A stretch of 64,000 nt of DNA from Microbispora sp. H11081 (GTDB taxonomy: Bacteria > Actinomycetota > Actinomycetes > Streptosporangiales > Streptosporangiaceae), in contig NZ_JABBWV010000020.1 in the NCBI RefSeq assembly GCF_012999535.1, forward strand, positions 1-64,000. Direction: 5' to 3'. The translations under genes were made by a program, and so were the position numbers. The notes under the pieces are model-generated. The model worked only from the letters and a program-made list of their open reading frames with translations. It made no database searches and had not been told where the DNA came from. Numbering within the stretch: the stretch's first letter is position 1; each line of letters begins with the position of its first letter. Shown here piece after piece: positions 32,971 to 41,499 of this stretch.

Positions 32971-33549
32971 GTGAGCGGACGCGTCGCCGCCGTCGTCTCC
33001 GGCATCGGCCCCAAGATCAAGGCGCTGCGCACGGGGAAGGGCTATTCGCTGCAGTCGCTCGCGGAGCGGGCGGACGTCTCGGCGGCCACCATCCACAAGA
33101 TCGAGCAGTCCGGCATGGTGCCGACGATCACCACGCTGCTCAAGATCGCCACGGCCCTTGAGCGGCCCGTCTCCTATTTCGTGGAGGAAGAGGACGCCGA
33201 CGAGCACCCGACGGTGTTCACTCCGGCGGAGGGCAGACGCCCGATCTTCACCTCACATGCCGGGATCACGCTCGACGGCATCAGCGGGCCTTACGGCGAG
33301 TTCCAGGCCGCCGCGGCGGTGGCCACGGTGATCCCGGGGGCGAGCAGCGGTGGCAAGCCGCTGCGGCATGGCGGCGAGGAACTCGTCTACGTGGTGTCGG
33401 GCGAACTCGAGTTCCGCGTGGGCGACGTGACGCATGTGCTCAAGCCGGGTGACGCCCTCCACTTCCTCACCCAGCAGGCGCACTTCTGGCGGAACCCCGG
33501 CGACGAGAACACCGTGGCGATCTGGATGGCGGTGCGCCCGCACCAGTGA
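32971..33549 (+). CDS. XRE-family regulator with C-terminal cupin domain
   Basis: GTG 32971 follows GGAGG. The 192 residues hold an N-terminal helix-turn-helix (about 10-70, SLQSLAERADVSAATIHKIEQSG) and a C-terminal cupin (about 105-190, ELVYVVSGELEFRVGD, LKPGDALHFLTQQAHFWRN). This class, like PuuR, senses small molecules through the cupin and represses catabolic genes. The divergent amidohydrolase is the obvious candidate target. A strong terminator follows directly after the stop. Confidence 0.92.
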   Translation: MSGRVAAVVSGIGPKIKALRTGKGYSLQSLAERADVSAATIHKIEQSGMVPTITTLLKIATALERPVSYFVEEEDADEHPTVFTPAEGRRPIFTSHAGITLDGISGPYGEFQAAAAVATVIPGASSGGKPLRHGGEELVYVVSGELEFRVGDVTHVLKPGDALHFLTQQAHFWRNPGDENTVAIWMAVRPHQ

Positions 33550-33570
33550 GCGCCCTGCGGGCGCTGTTTT
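33549..33570 (+). terminator. Rho-independent terminator after the XRE-cupin gene
   Basis: Stem AGCGCCC/GGGCGCT with loop TGC and trailing GTTTT begins at the last base of the stop codon. Confidence 0.85.
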
Positions 33571-33597
33571 GTCAGTGGCGGCTCCTACGATGACCGC

Positions 33598-33882
33598 GTG
33601 ATCATTATCGCGGGCTGGCTGACTGTGGACCCCGACGCCCGGGACGCCTATCTACAGGGCTGTCTCGGTGTGGTCGAGCAGGCGCGCGAGGCCCCCGGCT
33701 GCCTCGACTTCGTGCTCGGCGCCGATCTCGCCGACGCCGCGCGAGTCAACGTCTATGAGCGGTGGGAGTCCGAGGAGGCGCTCCACGCCTTCCGGAGATC
33801 CGGCCCGGACGACGGGCAGATGGCGATGATCCGCGACGCGCAGGTGCTCCGGTATCGAGTGTCGGAAGCAGGCCCGGCCTGA
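33598..33882 (+). CDS. Antibiotic biosynthesis monooxygenase (ABM)-fold small protein
   Basis: 94 residues of the dimeric ferredoxin-like ABM fold (IIIAGWLTVDPDARDAYL, APGCLDFVLGADLADAARVNVYERWESEEALHAF), as in YgiN-type quinol monooxygenases. The GTG start at 33598 has no ribosome-binding site and may be leaderless. It stands alone between two terminators, so the substrate cannot be inferred. Confidence 0.85.
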   Translation: MIIIAGWLTVDPDARDAYLQGCLGVVEQAREAPGCLDFVLGADLADAARVNVYERWESEEALHAFRRSGPDDGQMAMIRDAQVLRYRVSEAGPA

Positions 33883-33896
33883 TCGTGAAGACCAAG

Positions 33897-33930
33897 GCCG
33901 GCCCGCCCCGAGGGGCGGGCCGGCGCGTTT
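33897..33930. terminator. Bidirectional terminator hairpin between convergent genes
   Basis: GCCGGCCCGCCCC pairs with GGGGCGGGCCGGC in a perfect 13-bp stem with a tiny GA loop, followed by GCGTTT. It separates the ABM gene from the convergent 5'-nucleotidase gene. Confidence 0.85.
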
Positions 33931-33949
33931 CGTCAGCTGACTTGGATGG

Positions 33950-35737
33950 TCATCGGATGAGGTTGATCCGGCCGGTCGCGGGCGGGGCCACCGGCGAGTG
34001 CGCGCCCATGTAGGCGACGAACGCGTCGATGTCCAGCGGGCCGCTCCACAGGTCGGTGCCCTGGGTGAAGACGCTGAAGCCGTCGCCGCCGCCGACGAGG
34101 AAGTTGTTGGCGGCCACCCGGATCTGCTGCGCGTCCGTCACCGCGGTTCCGTTGATCTTGATATCGGAGACCCGCGAGCCCACGGCCTTCGTCGTGTCGA
34201 AGGTGTAGGTCAGCGACGCGGACGGCTGGAGGATCCGCTGCGTGATGCCGCCCGTCACCGGGTCGACCGTCCAGATCTGCTGCTCCAGCAGCGCCTTGAG
34301 CTGGGCCCCGGTGAGCGTGACGACCTGCATGAGGTTGTTGAACGGCTGCACCTGGAAGGCCTCGCCGTACGTCACGACGCCGTCGCCTTCGGAACCGCTC
34401 TGCGCGAAGGTCAGGTCGGTGCGTACGCCGCCCGGGTTCATCAGGGCGATCTCCGCGTTGCCGCCGTCCTTCGTCGCCTCGAGTTGCGCGTCCGCGATGA
34501 GGTCGCCGAGCGGCGTCTCGCCCACGTTGCTGCCGCGCCCGATGTTGGCCGTGATCTGGCCGATCGGCTTGTTGGCGACGGTCGAGACCCGCTCCTGCCA
34601 GGTCTTGATGTACGCCTCGGTGTCGGGGTCCGGGGCGATGGTGCGCGTCACCACGTTGTTCTTGGCGACGACGCTGGAGCGGACGATGTCCTTCGTCTTG
34701 TGGTCGACCAGGAAGTCGATCTGCGTGATCGCGCGGCCGAACGACGAGCCCTGGGTGTAGACGCGGTCCTGACCGGCCGGGTCCTTCACCTTGCAGACGT
34801 ACGCCTGGTGGCTGTGGCCGCTGATGACCAGGTCGATCTGGGGGTCGAGGCCGGTGGCGATGCGCGAGCCGTTGCCGGGGACGACCGGGCACGAGCTGGG
34901 GTCCTGGTTCGGGGTGATGTTGTCACCCTCGTGGACCAGTACGATCTGCGCCTTGACGCCGCGCTTGGCGAGCTCCTTCGACACCTTGTTGGCCGCCGCG
35001 ACCTCCTCGGTGAACTGCAGGCCCTTGATGCCGGCGGCCGTGACGATGTTCGGGGTGGTCTGGGTCACCAGGCCGATGAAGCCGATGTCCACGCCCTTGA
35101 TCTTCTTGATGAAGTAGGGCGGCAGGGCGTAGTCGCCCTTGCCCTCCTTGACCACGTTCGCCCCGAGGTAGTCGAACTTCGTGCCCTTCCACGTGCCGGC
35201 CGGGGAGCAGCCGTCGACCGGGTGGCAGCCGCCGTTCATGATGCGGTTGAGCTCGTCGATGCCCTCGTCGAACTCGTGGTTGCCGGCCGAGGAGGCGGTC
35301 AGGCCGAGCTTGTCGAGCAGGGCGACCGTCGGCTCGTCGTGGTAGGCGGCGGACAGCAGCGGCGAGGCGCCGATGAGGTCGCCCGCGGCGACCATGAGGG
35401 TGTTCGGGTCGCGGAGCTGCTTGAGGTGGGCGGCCAGGTAGGAGGCGCCGCCCGCGATGGAGTACTTGGCGCCGGCGATGCCGGTCAGCGAGCCGTCGGT
35501 GTCGGTGAGCGCGCCATTGGGGTCGAGGATCCGGGAGCTGGACCCGGTCGGCGGTTCGAGGTTGCCGTGGAGATCGTTGATGGTCAGCAACCGTACGGGA
35601 ACCGAGGGGCCGGGCTTCTTGTCGGGTTTGCCGGGCGGGGGAGGAGGAGCCGCGGCGGCCGTGCCCATCGTGAGGGCCGCGACGCCTACCACGGCGGCGC
35701 CGGCGACGGCCAGTCGCGTCAGGGATGCTCGGGTCAT
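33950..35737 (-). CDS. Secreted 5'-nucleotidase/2',3'-cyclic phosphodiesterase (UshA-type)
   Basis: I start at ATG 35737, which opens a signal peptide (residues 1-30, LAVAGAAVVGVAAL...TAAAA). The 595-residue protein has a calcineurin-like phosphoesterase domain (about 48-340, with LTINDLHGN, AGDLIGAS, GNHEFDEG and SGHSHQ metal motifs) and a 5'-nucleotidase C-terminal domain (about 370-560, ending NFLVGGGDGF...). It hydrolyses extracellular nucleotides to salvage nucleoside and phosphate, which fits the phosphate transporter nearby. Confidence 0.93.
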   Translation of the reverse strand: MTRASLTRLAVAGAAVVGVAALTMGTAAAAPPPPPGKPDKKPGPSVPVRLLTINDLHGNLEPPTGSSSRILDPNGALTDTDGSLTGIAGAKYSIAGGASYLAAHLKQLRDPNTLMVAAGDLIGASPLLSAAYHDEPTVALLDKLGLTASSAGNHEFDEGIDELNRIMNGGCHPVDGCSPAGTWKGTKFDYLGANVVKEGKGDYALPPYFIKKIKGVDIGFIGLVTQTTPNIVTAAGIKGLQFTEEVAAANKVSKELAKRGVKAQIVLVHEGDNITPNQDPSSCPVVPGNGSRIATGLDPQIDLVISGHSHQAYVCKVKDPAGQDRVYTQGSSFGRAITQIDFLVDHKTKDIVRSSVVAKNNVVTRTIAPDPDTEAYIKTWQERVSTVANKPIGQITANIGRGSNVGETPLGDLIADAQLEATKDGGNAEIALMNPGGVRTDLTFAQSGSEGDGVVTYGEAFQVQPFNNLMQVVTLTGAQLKALLEQQIWTVDPVTGGITQRILQPSASLTYTFDTTKAVGSRVSDIKINGTAVTDAQQIRVAANNFLVGGGDGFSVFTQGTDLWSGPLDIDAFVAYMGAHSPVAPPATGRINLIR

Positions 35738-35867
35738 GACCCCCGACAGTAGAACGGGGATCTGAGCGGGAAATTGCCCAGAGATAACGATTCGAGGGGC
35801 GAACGCATGGCGTCTATTGCCGAAGGCCGGTGCGCCGGTCGCCTGACCTTCACCTATCGTGCCAGAC

Positions 35868-36758
35868 ATGGACGTACGCGTGGAGATCACGGAACGGCTC
35901 GATGACGAGCAGGCGGCGGCGGTGCTCGCCCTGGCGGAGGCGGCGGCCGAGACCGATGGTGTCGGTGCGCTCAACGAGCATGTGATGCTCCAGGTGCGCC
36001 ACGGCGCCGAGCCGGGTGCGAGAGCCGTACTGCTGTACGCGGACGGGAACGTCGCGGGCTTCGCCCACCTGGACCCGGCCGACCCCGAGGAGGGGCCGAG
36101 CGGCGAGCTCGTGGTGCATCCCGCCTTCCGCCGGCGCGGCCTGGGCCGGCGGCTGCTCGACGCCGCGCTGGAGGCGAGCGGCGGCGGGCTGCGTCTGTGG
36201 GCGCACGGCGACCTGCCCGGCGCCGCGCGTCTCGCCGAGAGCGCCGGCCTGGCCCGGGTGCGGTCGCTGTGGCAGATGCGCCGCCCGCTGTCCGAGCCCC
36301 TGCCCGCCGCCGCGATCCCCGAGGGCGTACGGCTGCGCGCCTTCGAGCCGGGGCGTGACGAGAAGGCGTGGCTCGCGCTCAACGCCGTGGCCTTCGCCAC
36401 CCACCCGGAGCAGGGCTCCTGGACGCTGGACGACCTCGAACTGCGGGAGCGCGAGCCCTGGTTCGACCCCGCCGGCTTCTTCCTCGCCGTACGGGGAGAC
36501 ACGCTGGCGGGATTCCACTGGACCAAGGTGCACGACGGCGACGAGCCGATCGGGGAGGTCTACGTGGTGGGGGTCGCGCCCGGCGAGCGCGGCACCGGCC
36601 TCGGCCGCGCGCTGACCCTCGCCGGGCTCGCGCATCTGGCCGGGCTCGGCCTCGGTCACGTCATGCTCTACGTGGACGAGGAGAACGCCGCGGCGGTCAG
36701 GCTGTACGAGTCGCTCGGGTTCAGCCGGTGGAAGACCGACGTGATGTACCGGCGGTGA
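35868..36758 (+). CDS. mshD: Mycothiol synthase MshD
   Basis: Two GNAT domains in tandem (about 1-130 and 145-296) are the hallmark of MshD, which acetylates cysteinyl-glucosaminyl-inositol in the last step of mycothiol synthesis. Acetyl-CoA motifs are visible in both (VVHPAFRRRGLGRRLL and VGVAPGERGTGLGRALTL), with the family end ESLGFSRWKTDVMYRR. No ribosome-binding site precedes ATG 35868, and a TATCGT box ends about ten bases upstream, so a leaderless message is likely. GTG 35859 is an in-frame alternative. Confidence 0.94.
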   Translation: MDVRVEITERLDDEQAAAVLALAEAAAETDGVGALNEHVMLQVRHGAEPGARAVLLYADGNVAGFAHLDPADPEEGPSGELVVHPAFRRRGLGRRLLDAALEASGGGLRLWAHGDLPGAARLAESAGLARVRSLWQMRRPLSEPLPAAAIPEGVRLRAFEPGRDEKAWLALNAVAFATHPEQGSWTLDDLELREREPWFDPAGFFLAVRGDTLAGFHWTKVHDGDEPIGEVYVVGVAPGERGTGLGRALTLAGLAHLAGLGLGHVMLYVDEENAAAVRLYESLGFSRWKTDVMYRR

Positions 36759-36763
36759 CGCCG

Positions 36764-36799
36764 ACGGGCCGGTTCCTCTGCCGAGGACCGGCCCGTTTT
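36764..36799. terminator. Terminator between mshD and the convergent phosphate transporter gene
   Basis: ACGGGCCGGT-T-CCTC pairs with GAGGACCGGCCCGT (one bulged T), followed by TTTTC. Confidence 0.85.
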
Positions 36800-36813
36800 C
36801 GATGAGGGGTTCT

Positions 36814-37812
36814 CTACCCGAGGATGAAGTTGAGCACGAAGTAGGAGATCGCCGCGACGACGGCCGCGGCCGGGATCGTCAGAACCCACGCGGTCACGAT
36901 GTTGCCGGCGATGCCCCACCGCACGGCCGACATCCGCTTGGTGGCGCCGACGCCCATGATGGCGGTCGTGATGGTGTGCGTGGTCGAGATCGGCGCGCCG
37001 AACCCGATCGCCGCCGTGTAGAGGACACCGGCCGCCGCCGACTCGGCCGCGAAGCCCTGCGGCGGGTCGAGGTGGATGATCCTGCGGCCGAGGGTGCGCA
37101 TGATGCGCCAGCCGCCGGCGTACGTGCCGAGGGAGATCGCCAGGGCCGACGAGGTGATGACCCATTCGGGGATGCTCGCGTCCTTGGGGACGTACCCTCC
37201 GACGACCAGGGCGAGGAAGATCACACCCATTGTCTTCTGCGCGTCCTGCAGGCCGTGGCCGAGGGCCATCCCCGCCGCCGACAGCGTCTGGGCGTACCGG
37301 AAGCCCTTACCCGCCTTGTGCGGGTTGGCTCTGCGGAAGATCCACAAGATGGCGATCATGATGAGCGCCCCCAGGAGGAATCCCACGACCGGGGACAGCA
37401 CCATCGGCAGGACGACCTTCTCCACCACCCCGTCCCATTTCACGGCCTCGGTCGCCGCCAGGGCCGCGCCGATCAGGCCGCCGATGAGCGCGTGGCTGGA
37501 GGACGAGGGCAGGCCGAAGTACCAGGTGATGAGGTTCCACGCGATGGCGCCGATCAGCGCCGCACCGACGATGATCAGGCCGTGCTTGCCGTCCGGTGGG
37601 GCGATGATCCCTTTGCCCACGGTCGAGGCGACCGACGTGCCCAGATGCGCGCCGATGAAGTTCATGACCGCGGCCATGAGCAGCGCCAGCCGCGGCGTCA
37701 GGGCGCGGGTCGAGACGGAGGTGGCGATGGCGTTGGCGGCGTCGTGGAAGCCGTTCGTGTAGTCGAACACCAGCGCGATGACGACTACGCCGATGACAAG
37801 CGCGAGCTCCAC
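36814..37812 (-). CDS. pit: PitA-type low-affinity inorganic phosphate transporter
   Basis: 332 residues with about ten hydrophobic segments and the two repeated PHO4 signatures (DYTNGFHDAANAIATSVSTRALTP near the start and GFGAPISTTHTITTAIMGVG near the end). It transports metal-phosphate with protons. Its start follows the stop of the PhoU-like gene without any gap, the standard Pit accessory arrangement. Confidence 0.95.
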   Translation of the reverse strand: MELALVIGVVVIALVFDYTNGFHDAANAIATSVSTRALTPRLALLMAAVMNFIGAHLGTSVASTVGKGIIAPPDGKHGLIIVGAALIGAIAWNLITWYFGLPSSSSHALIGGLIGAALAATEAVKWDGVVEKVVLPMVLSPVVGFLLGALIMIAILWIFRRANPHKAGKGFRYAQTLSAAGMALGHGLQDAQKTMGVIFLALVVGGYVPKDASIPEWVITSSALAISLGTYAGGWRIMRTLGRRIIHLDPPQGFAAESAAAGVLYTAAIGFGAPISTTHTITTAIMGVGATKRMSAVRWGIAGNIVTAWVLTIPAAAVVAAISYFVLNFILG

Positions 37813-38430
37813 TTAACTTTCCTTGACCGCGATCGACTCGATCGTGTTCGCGACGTGCTCGAAGGCGTCGGCGGCAAGCTCGAGCTGCTCGATGACCTCG
37901 CGCATCTTCATCACGGTCAGCGCGTCGTACTCGCCGCTGAACAGCTTCGCCAGCAGCCTGCGGTAGATCTGGTCGGCCTGGTTCTCGAGCCGGTTGATCT
38001 CGATCCAGTACTCGTTGAGGTGCTGCATCGAGCGCAGGCGCGGCATCGCGTCCGCCGTGAGCTCGGCGGCCCTTTCCAGGACCTCCACCTGACGTACGAC
38101 CTCCTTGGGCAGGTGGTCGATCTGGTAGAGGACGATCAGGTCGGCCGCCGCCTCCATGTAGTCCATCACGTCGTCAAGATTGGACGCGAGGCGGTAGATG
38201 TCCTCGCGGTCGAACGGCGTGATGAAGCTCTCGTTGAGCCGGTTCATGATCGCGTGAGTGCGCTCGTCACCCGCGTGTTCGCAGGCACGCATCTTCTCGG
38301 CCAGGGCCTCCCGGTCCGAACCGTCGCTGATGATCTCGACCAGCAGACGCGATGCGGTGACGAGGTTGTTCGCCGAGTCGGCGAACAAGTCGTAATAGCT
38401 GTCCTCACGGGGCGTGAGACGCAGGCGCAC
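37813..38430 (-). CDS. DUF47 PhoU-like accessory protein of the phosphate transporter
   Basis: GTG 38430, preceded by GGAGAAAC, gives 205 residues; upstream in-frame codons have no family similarity. The all-helical DUF47 fold is recognised from PREDSYYDLFADSANNL, HAGDERTHAIMNRLNESFITPFDREDIY and LDDVMDYMEAAAD. Such proteins are encoded with Pit transporters and probably control them. The stop codon touches the Pit start. Confidence 0.93.
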   Translation of the reverse strand: MRLRLTPREDSYYDLFADSANNLVTASRLLVEIISDGSDREALAEKMRACEHAGDERTHAIMNRLNESFITPFDREDIYRLASNLDDVMDYMEAAADLIVLYQIDHLPKEVVRQVEVLERAAELTADAMPRLRSMQHLNEYWIEINRLENQADQIYRRLLAKLFSGEYDALTVMKMREVIEQLELAADAFEHVANTIESIAVKES

Positions 38431-38585
38431 GTCGTTTCTCCAGATGTGCGGGGACGGTCCGCAGAGAAGGGTACGGGTTACCAGTGGAAATGCGAAGTTC
38501 AGGCCATGCAAGCCGCTTGTAACCTACTCTTCCCCTTCCCGCTGCCCAGAACGTGGCCCGTGACACACTTGTTGCCTGAGCCGCT

Positions 38586-39161
38586 TCAGATCTTGGTGCG
38601 GTGGAAGTTCAGGAACGACCTACTAGGCGTGGGGCCCCTCTGCCCCTGGTAACGCGAACCGTACCGGTCCGAGCCGTACGGGAACTCGGCGGGTGAGCTG
38701 AGCCGGAACATGCAGAGCTGTCCGATCTTCATCCCGGGCCACAGCTTGATCGGCAGCGTGGCGACGTTGGACAGTTCGAGCGTGACGTGCCCCTCGAAGC
38801 CGGGATCGATGAAACCGGCCGTCGAGTGCGTCAGCAGGCCCAGCCGGCCCAGGCTCGACTTGCCCTCCAGCCGCGAGGCCACGTCGTCTGGCAGGCTGAT
38901 CACCTCGTACGTGCTCGCCAGCACGAACTCGCCAGGATGCAGGATGAACGGCTCGTCGCCGTCCGGTTCCACCAGCCGGGTGAGATCGGGCTGCTCGATC
39001 GCGGGATCGATGTGCGGGTAGCGATGGTTCTCGAACACGCGGAAGTAGCGGTCCAACCGCACGTCGATGCTGGAAGGCTGGATCATCGCCGGGTCGTACG
39101 GGTCGAGCTTCACCCTGCCCGACTCGATCTCGGCACGGATGTCACGATCGGAAAGCAGCAC
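38586..39161 (-). CDS. dcd: dCTP deaminase
   Basis: 191 residues, the family's usual length, from a GTG start at 39161. Signatures include [11 protein letters not shown], the catalytic-site block [25 protein letters not shown] and the C-terminal FHRTKI. Deamination of dCTP supplies dUTP for thymidylate synthesis; actinobacterial enzymes may also cleave dUTP. A TAGCCT box lies just upstream, so translation is probably leaderless. Confidence 0.96.
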   Translation of the reverse strand: MLLSDRDIRAEIESGRVKLDPYDPAMIQPSSIDVRLDRYFRVFENHRYPHIDPAIEQPDLTRLVEPDGDEPFILHPGEFVLASTYEVISLPDDVASRLEGKSSLGRLGLLTHSTAGFIDPGFEGHVTLELSNVATLPIKLWPGMKIGQLCMFRLSSPAEFPYGSDRYGSRYQGQRGPTPSRSFLNFHRTKI

Positions 39162-39281
39162 GGATGCAAGGCTAGTGGGCGCCCTGACCGGCGGGCATCG
39201 GGGATCTTCGCGTCGGGACTGCAGCAGCACGGCCGGGATCCGCTACAGTAGGGGCAGCGACCGGCTCTCACTGCCGGTCAC

Positions 39282-39355
39282 GCGGGTGTAGTTCAATGGC
39301 AGAACATCAGCTTCCCAAGCTGACAGCGCGGGTTCGATTCCCGTCACCCGCTCCA
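39282..39355 (+). tRNA. tRNA-Gly (anticodon CCC)
   Basis: Acceptor GCGGGTG pairs with CACCCGC, the anticodon arm is TCAGC-TTCCCAA-GCTGA (anticodon CCC), the T arm is GCGGG-TTCGATT-CCCGT, and CCA is encoded at 39353-39355. The tRNA is intact. Its last 44 bases are duplicated at 40784-40827. Confidence 0.96.
39312..39355 (+). repeat. Attachment-site core, copy 1 (3' part of tRNA-Gly)
   Basis: These 44 bases, from the anticodon loop through CCA, recur exactly at 40784-40827. This is the pattern left by site-specific integration of an element into a tRNA gene, with the tRNA restored at one end. Confidence 0.85.
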
Positions 39356-39425
39356 TGCTGCAAGGCCAGGTCCGGACTGACCGTAGACCCTGGTTCGCTC
39401 TTTGAGTGGTTGGCGAAAGGCCCGG

Positions 39426-39815
39426 TCAGACAGTCCGTCCTCCGAAGAAGATGACGTCATCTAGGCCATCCACCGCACGGGCGTCTACATCGGAAGGGTC
39501 GGCCTTCGAGCGGTTCGCGAGGTCGAGGGCAAGTGAGGCAGCCTCGTCGCTCACGTAACCGAAACGTCGAGCCAGGTGGCCGACACAGAGTCCTACGAGA
39601 CCGAGTAGAGGACTTCCAGGGGCAAGCTGTCGGCCGAGCTTCATGCACCAGCCTTCCACGAACGCCGGATCCTCATCATGGAGCGCCAAGCCCACCAGCA
39701 CGTCAGCGGCCTCGCCCTCTGGTGTCGCGTTGTACAGCGCCCCTTCCAACACCGTGGACGCAAAGTCGTGCTCCTCTACAGGAGGGTTGTCGAACAAACG
39801 GTGTTCGTATGTCAC
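39426..39815 (-). CDS. Hypothetical helical protein in the tRNA-Gly island
   Basis: 129 residues from a GTG at 39815 with no clear ribosome-binding site. The middle (TPEGEAADVLVGLALHDEDPAFVEGWCMKL in pieces) looks like short alpha-helical HEAT-like repeats, as in small immunity or adaptor proteins of polymorphic-toxin cargo. There are no signal peptide or membrane segments. I do not recognise the family; location inside the island suggests cargo. Confidence 0.6.
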   Translation of the reverse strand: MTYEHRLFDNPPVEEHDFASTVLEGALYNATPEGEAADVLVGLALHDEDPAFVEGWCMKLGRQLAPGSPLLGLVGLCVGHLARRFGYVSDEAASLALDLANRSKADPSDVDARAVDGLDDVIFFGGRTV

Positions 39816-39855
39816 AGCCGCACGCTATCGCCGCAGACGTAAAGACGAGGATCGC

Positions 39856-39995
39856 GTGCCAGATGCGTGCCAGAACGGACGCTGATCAGCAGTGAACCAC
39901 GGGGACTCACGGTCACTCGGCCAGCCTTGACCTGCACCCACATTTTCCCAGCTCAGCTCGGCAAGATCAGTAGCCTATTTCCAAGCTGACAGCGC
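39856..39995 (+). repeat. 140-bp direct repeat, copy 1, with truncated att core
   Basis: This segment aligns without gaps with 40662-40801, at about 124 of 140 positions by eye. It ends CCAAGCTGACAGCGC, the start of the tRNA-derived core, but then diverges. It looks like the end of an older integrated element. Confidence 0.85.
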
Positions 39996-40067
39996 ATGGA
40001 CCACAGGCGAAGATGTCGGTGCCCTCTGCAATGATCCCGCGATACGCCCCAACGAAAGGCACATGGG

Positions 40068-40634
40068 ATGAGTGGCGCGACGGCGGAAACCTATGAGTGG
40101 CTCTACCGGGAGTTCACCGATGACACCCATGACACGTGGCTCTTCGCCACCTTCGTACGGGACTTGTCCCCTCAAGAGGCCCTGCGGCGGATCGGTGTCG
40201 CCCCTGGGCCGCTGGGCGACTCCGGATTCGGCATCGCGGCCTACGCGGCTGACGGCGGAATCGTCCTGATCGAATGTGGCTGGGCGGGGATCGTCTACGA
40301 CATGGCCGGCCCGCTGTCCGTGGGCACGTCCGCAGCCGCAGTTTTCGCCACCATCAAGAACGAAGACTTCGCCTACTGCGTCAATGATCAGTTAGTGACC
40401 ACGTTCAGCCTGTACTCCTATTCCCTTAGGGAAGGCTCTGACCCTGACCGGCTCCAGAGCGATGTTGAGGACCTTGGCATGAACATCGACGGTGATCAGT
40501 TTGGATTCCCCGAGAACCCCATCTCCCGCGCTCTCGCCCTTGCCGAACGCGCCACGGGAGTCCACTTGTCTTCCTCCCGTTACGCCGGCCCCGCCCTGAT
40601 GGGACCCATCGACCACCTTGCCCCCTACCGGTGA
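40068..40634 (+). CDS. DUF6461-like hypothetical protein (island cargo)
   Basis: 188 residues from ATG 40068, with AAAGG upstream. The layout is an N-terminal YEWLYREFTDD helix, a VRDLSPQEALRRIG motif, a beta-rich middle (DGGIVLIECGWAGI) and a C-terminal helix LALAERATGVHL. A clear paralogue is encoded at 47856-48473, with the same order of motifs. The family is common in actinomycetes and unassigned; a role in recognition or immunity is only a guess. It lies between the two 140-bp repeats. Confidence 0.7.
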   Translation: MSGATAETYEWLYREFTDDTHDTWLFATFVRDLSPQEALRRIGVAPGPLGDSGFGIAAYAADGGIVLIECGWAGIVYDMAGPLSVGTSAAAVFATIKNEDFAYCVNDQLVTTFSLYSYSLREGSDPDRLQSDVEDLGMNIDGDQFGFPENPISRALALAERATGVHLSSSRYAGPALMGPIDHLAPYR

Positions 40635-40661
40635 TAAGGAAGAGGTCAGAGCCATGATCAT

Positions 40662-40801
40662 GTGCCAGATGCGTGCCAGAACGGACGGCGATCAGCGGTG
40701 AATCAGGGAGACTCACGGTCACTCGGCCCGCACTGACCTGCACCCCTGCTTTCCCAGCTCAGCAGGGCAAGATCAGTAGCCTATTCCCAAGCTGACAGCG
40801 C
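40662..40801 (+). repeat. 140-bp direct repeat, copy 2, running into the second att core
   Basis: Copy 2 of the repeat at 39856-39995. Here it continues into the full 44-base tRNA-derived core. Such sequences at element ends usually derive from the region around the integrase gene and attP, but no integrase gene remains. Confidence 0.85.
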
Positions 40802-40827
40802 GGGTTCGATTCCCGTCACCCGCTCCA
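40784..40827 (+). repeat. Attachment-site core, copy 2 (tRNA-Gly fragment)
   Basis: Exact 44-base duplicate of 39312-39355. It is not a functional tRNA, as the 5' half is missing. It marks the right end of the island, five bases before the stop of the PIN-domain gene. Confidence 0.88.
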
Positions 40828-40831
40828 AGAT

Positions 40832-41257
40832 CTAAGCGAGCACCTCCGGGAGGAGCCTGAACGCCGCCACATGCCGGGGCCGGATCAGGCCGAAATCGCG
40901 CCGGTCGATCGTCGCGATCTGTGTGATTCCCAGACGCTCGGCGATTGCCACCACGGACACATCGGCAGGGTCGAGACGAGCATCTTCGTAAAGCCGGACG
41001 AGTTCGGCCATACGTCGTACGTCAGCGGCGAGCAGATCGACCAGCTCGAACTCTTCCGTGACGAGATCAAGGAACTGCGCGTGTACGGCCGATCCCATGT
41101 GCCTGTTGATCGTCCAACCGGCCTCGATAAGGACGGTTGAGGGAAGAAGCAACGGCCCTTCCAGCTGTTCAAGGAGTCCCACACACGAGGCATGGTGCTT
41201 GTCATCGCGATCGACAACGGCGATCAGCGGCCCTGTGTCCAGGAGCGTAGCGATCAC
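40832..41257 (-). CDS. PIN-domain toxin (VapC-like)
   Basis: 141 residues with the PIN acidic residues visible: Asp in LLDTGPLIAVVD, Glu in VLIEAGW, Asp in LDPADVSVVAIAE and IDRRDF near the end. PIN toxins are ribonucleases that cut RNA. Its start overlaps the stop of the 81-residue upstream gene, its presumed antitoxin. The coding end lies five bases from the island's right att core. Confidence 0.85.
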   Translation of the reverse strand: MIATLLDTGPLIAVVDRDDKHHASCVGLLEQLEGPLLLPSTVLIEAGWTINRHMGSAVHAQFLDLVTEEFELVDLLAADVRRMAELVRLYEDARLDPADVSVVAIAERLGITQIATIDRRDFGLIRPRHVAAFRLLPEVLA

Positions 41258-41499
41258 ACCGACCGATTGAATCGCTCCGCCAGCAGATCTTCGACCCGTT
41301 CTGACAGATCGCCCTCTCCGGATGCGCCGATCCCCGCGATCGACAGTCGGCGACGCCGTACCGGCTCCGACAGATCTTCGTTCGCGGCCTCAGCAAGTTC
41401 TGGGTCTGTTTTGACCAACCGCAGCAGCCGGCCCGCCTGGTCCGGCGACAGCCGGTCAACCAGGTGATGAAGCTCCTCATGCGCATGCCCAGCGCTCAT
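41254..41499 (-). CDS. Putative antitoxin of the PIN toxin
   Basis: 81 residues, acidic and helical (LVDRLSPDQAGRLLRLV, LSERVEDLLAERF). It is upstream of and four-base coupled to the PIN gene, the usual order of VapBC-type pairs. The DNA-binding fold is not obvious; assignment rests on position, size and charge. Confidence 0.7.
   Translation of the reverse strand: MSAGHAHEELHHLVDRLSPDQAGRLLRLVKTDPELAEAANEDLSEPVRRRRLSIAGIGASGEGDLSERVEDLLAERFNRSV

Noticed and set aside
40784-40827. A second tRNA-Gly gene
   Set aside because: Only the 3' part, from the anticodon loop onward, is present; the D arm and the 5' acceptor strand are missing.
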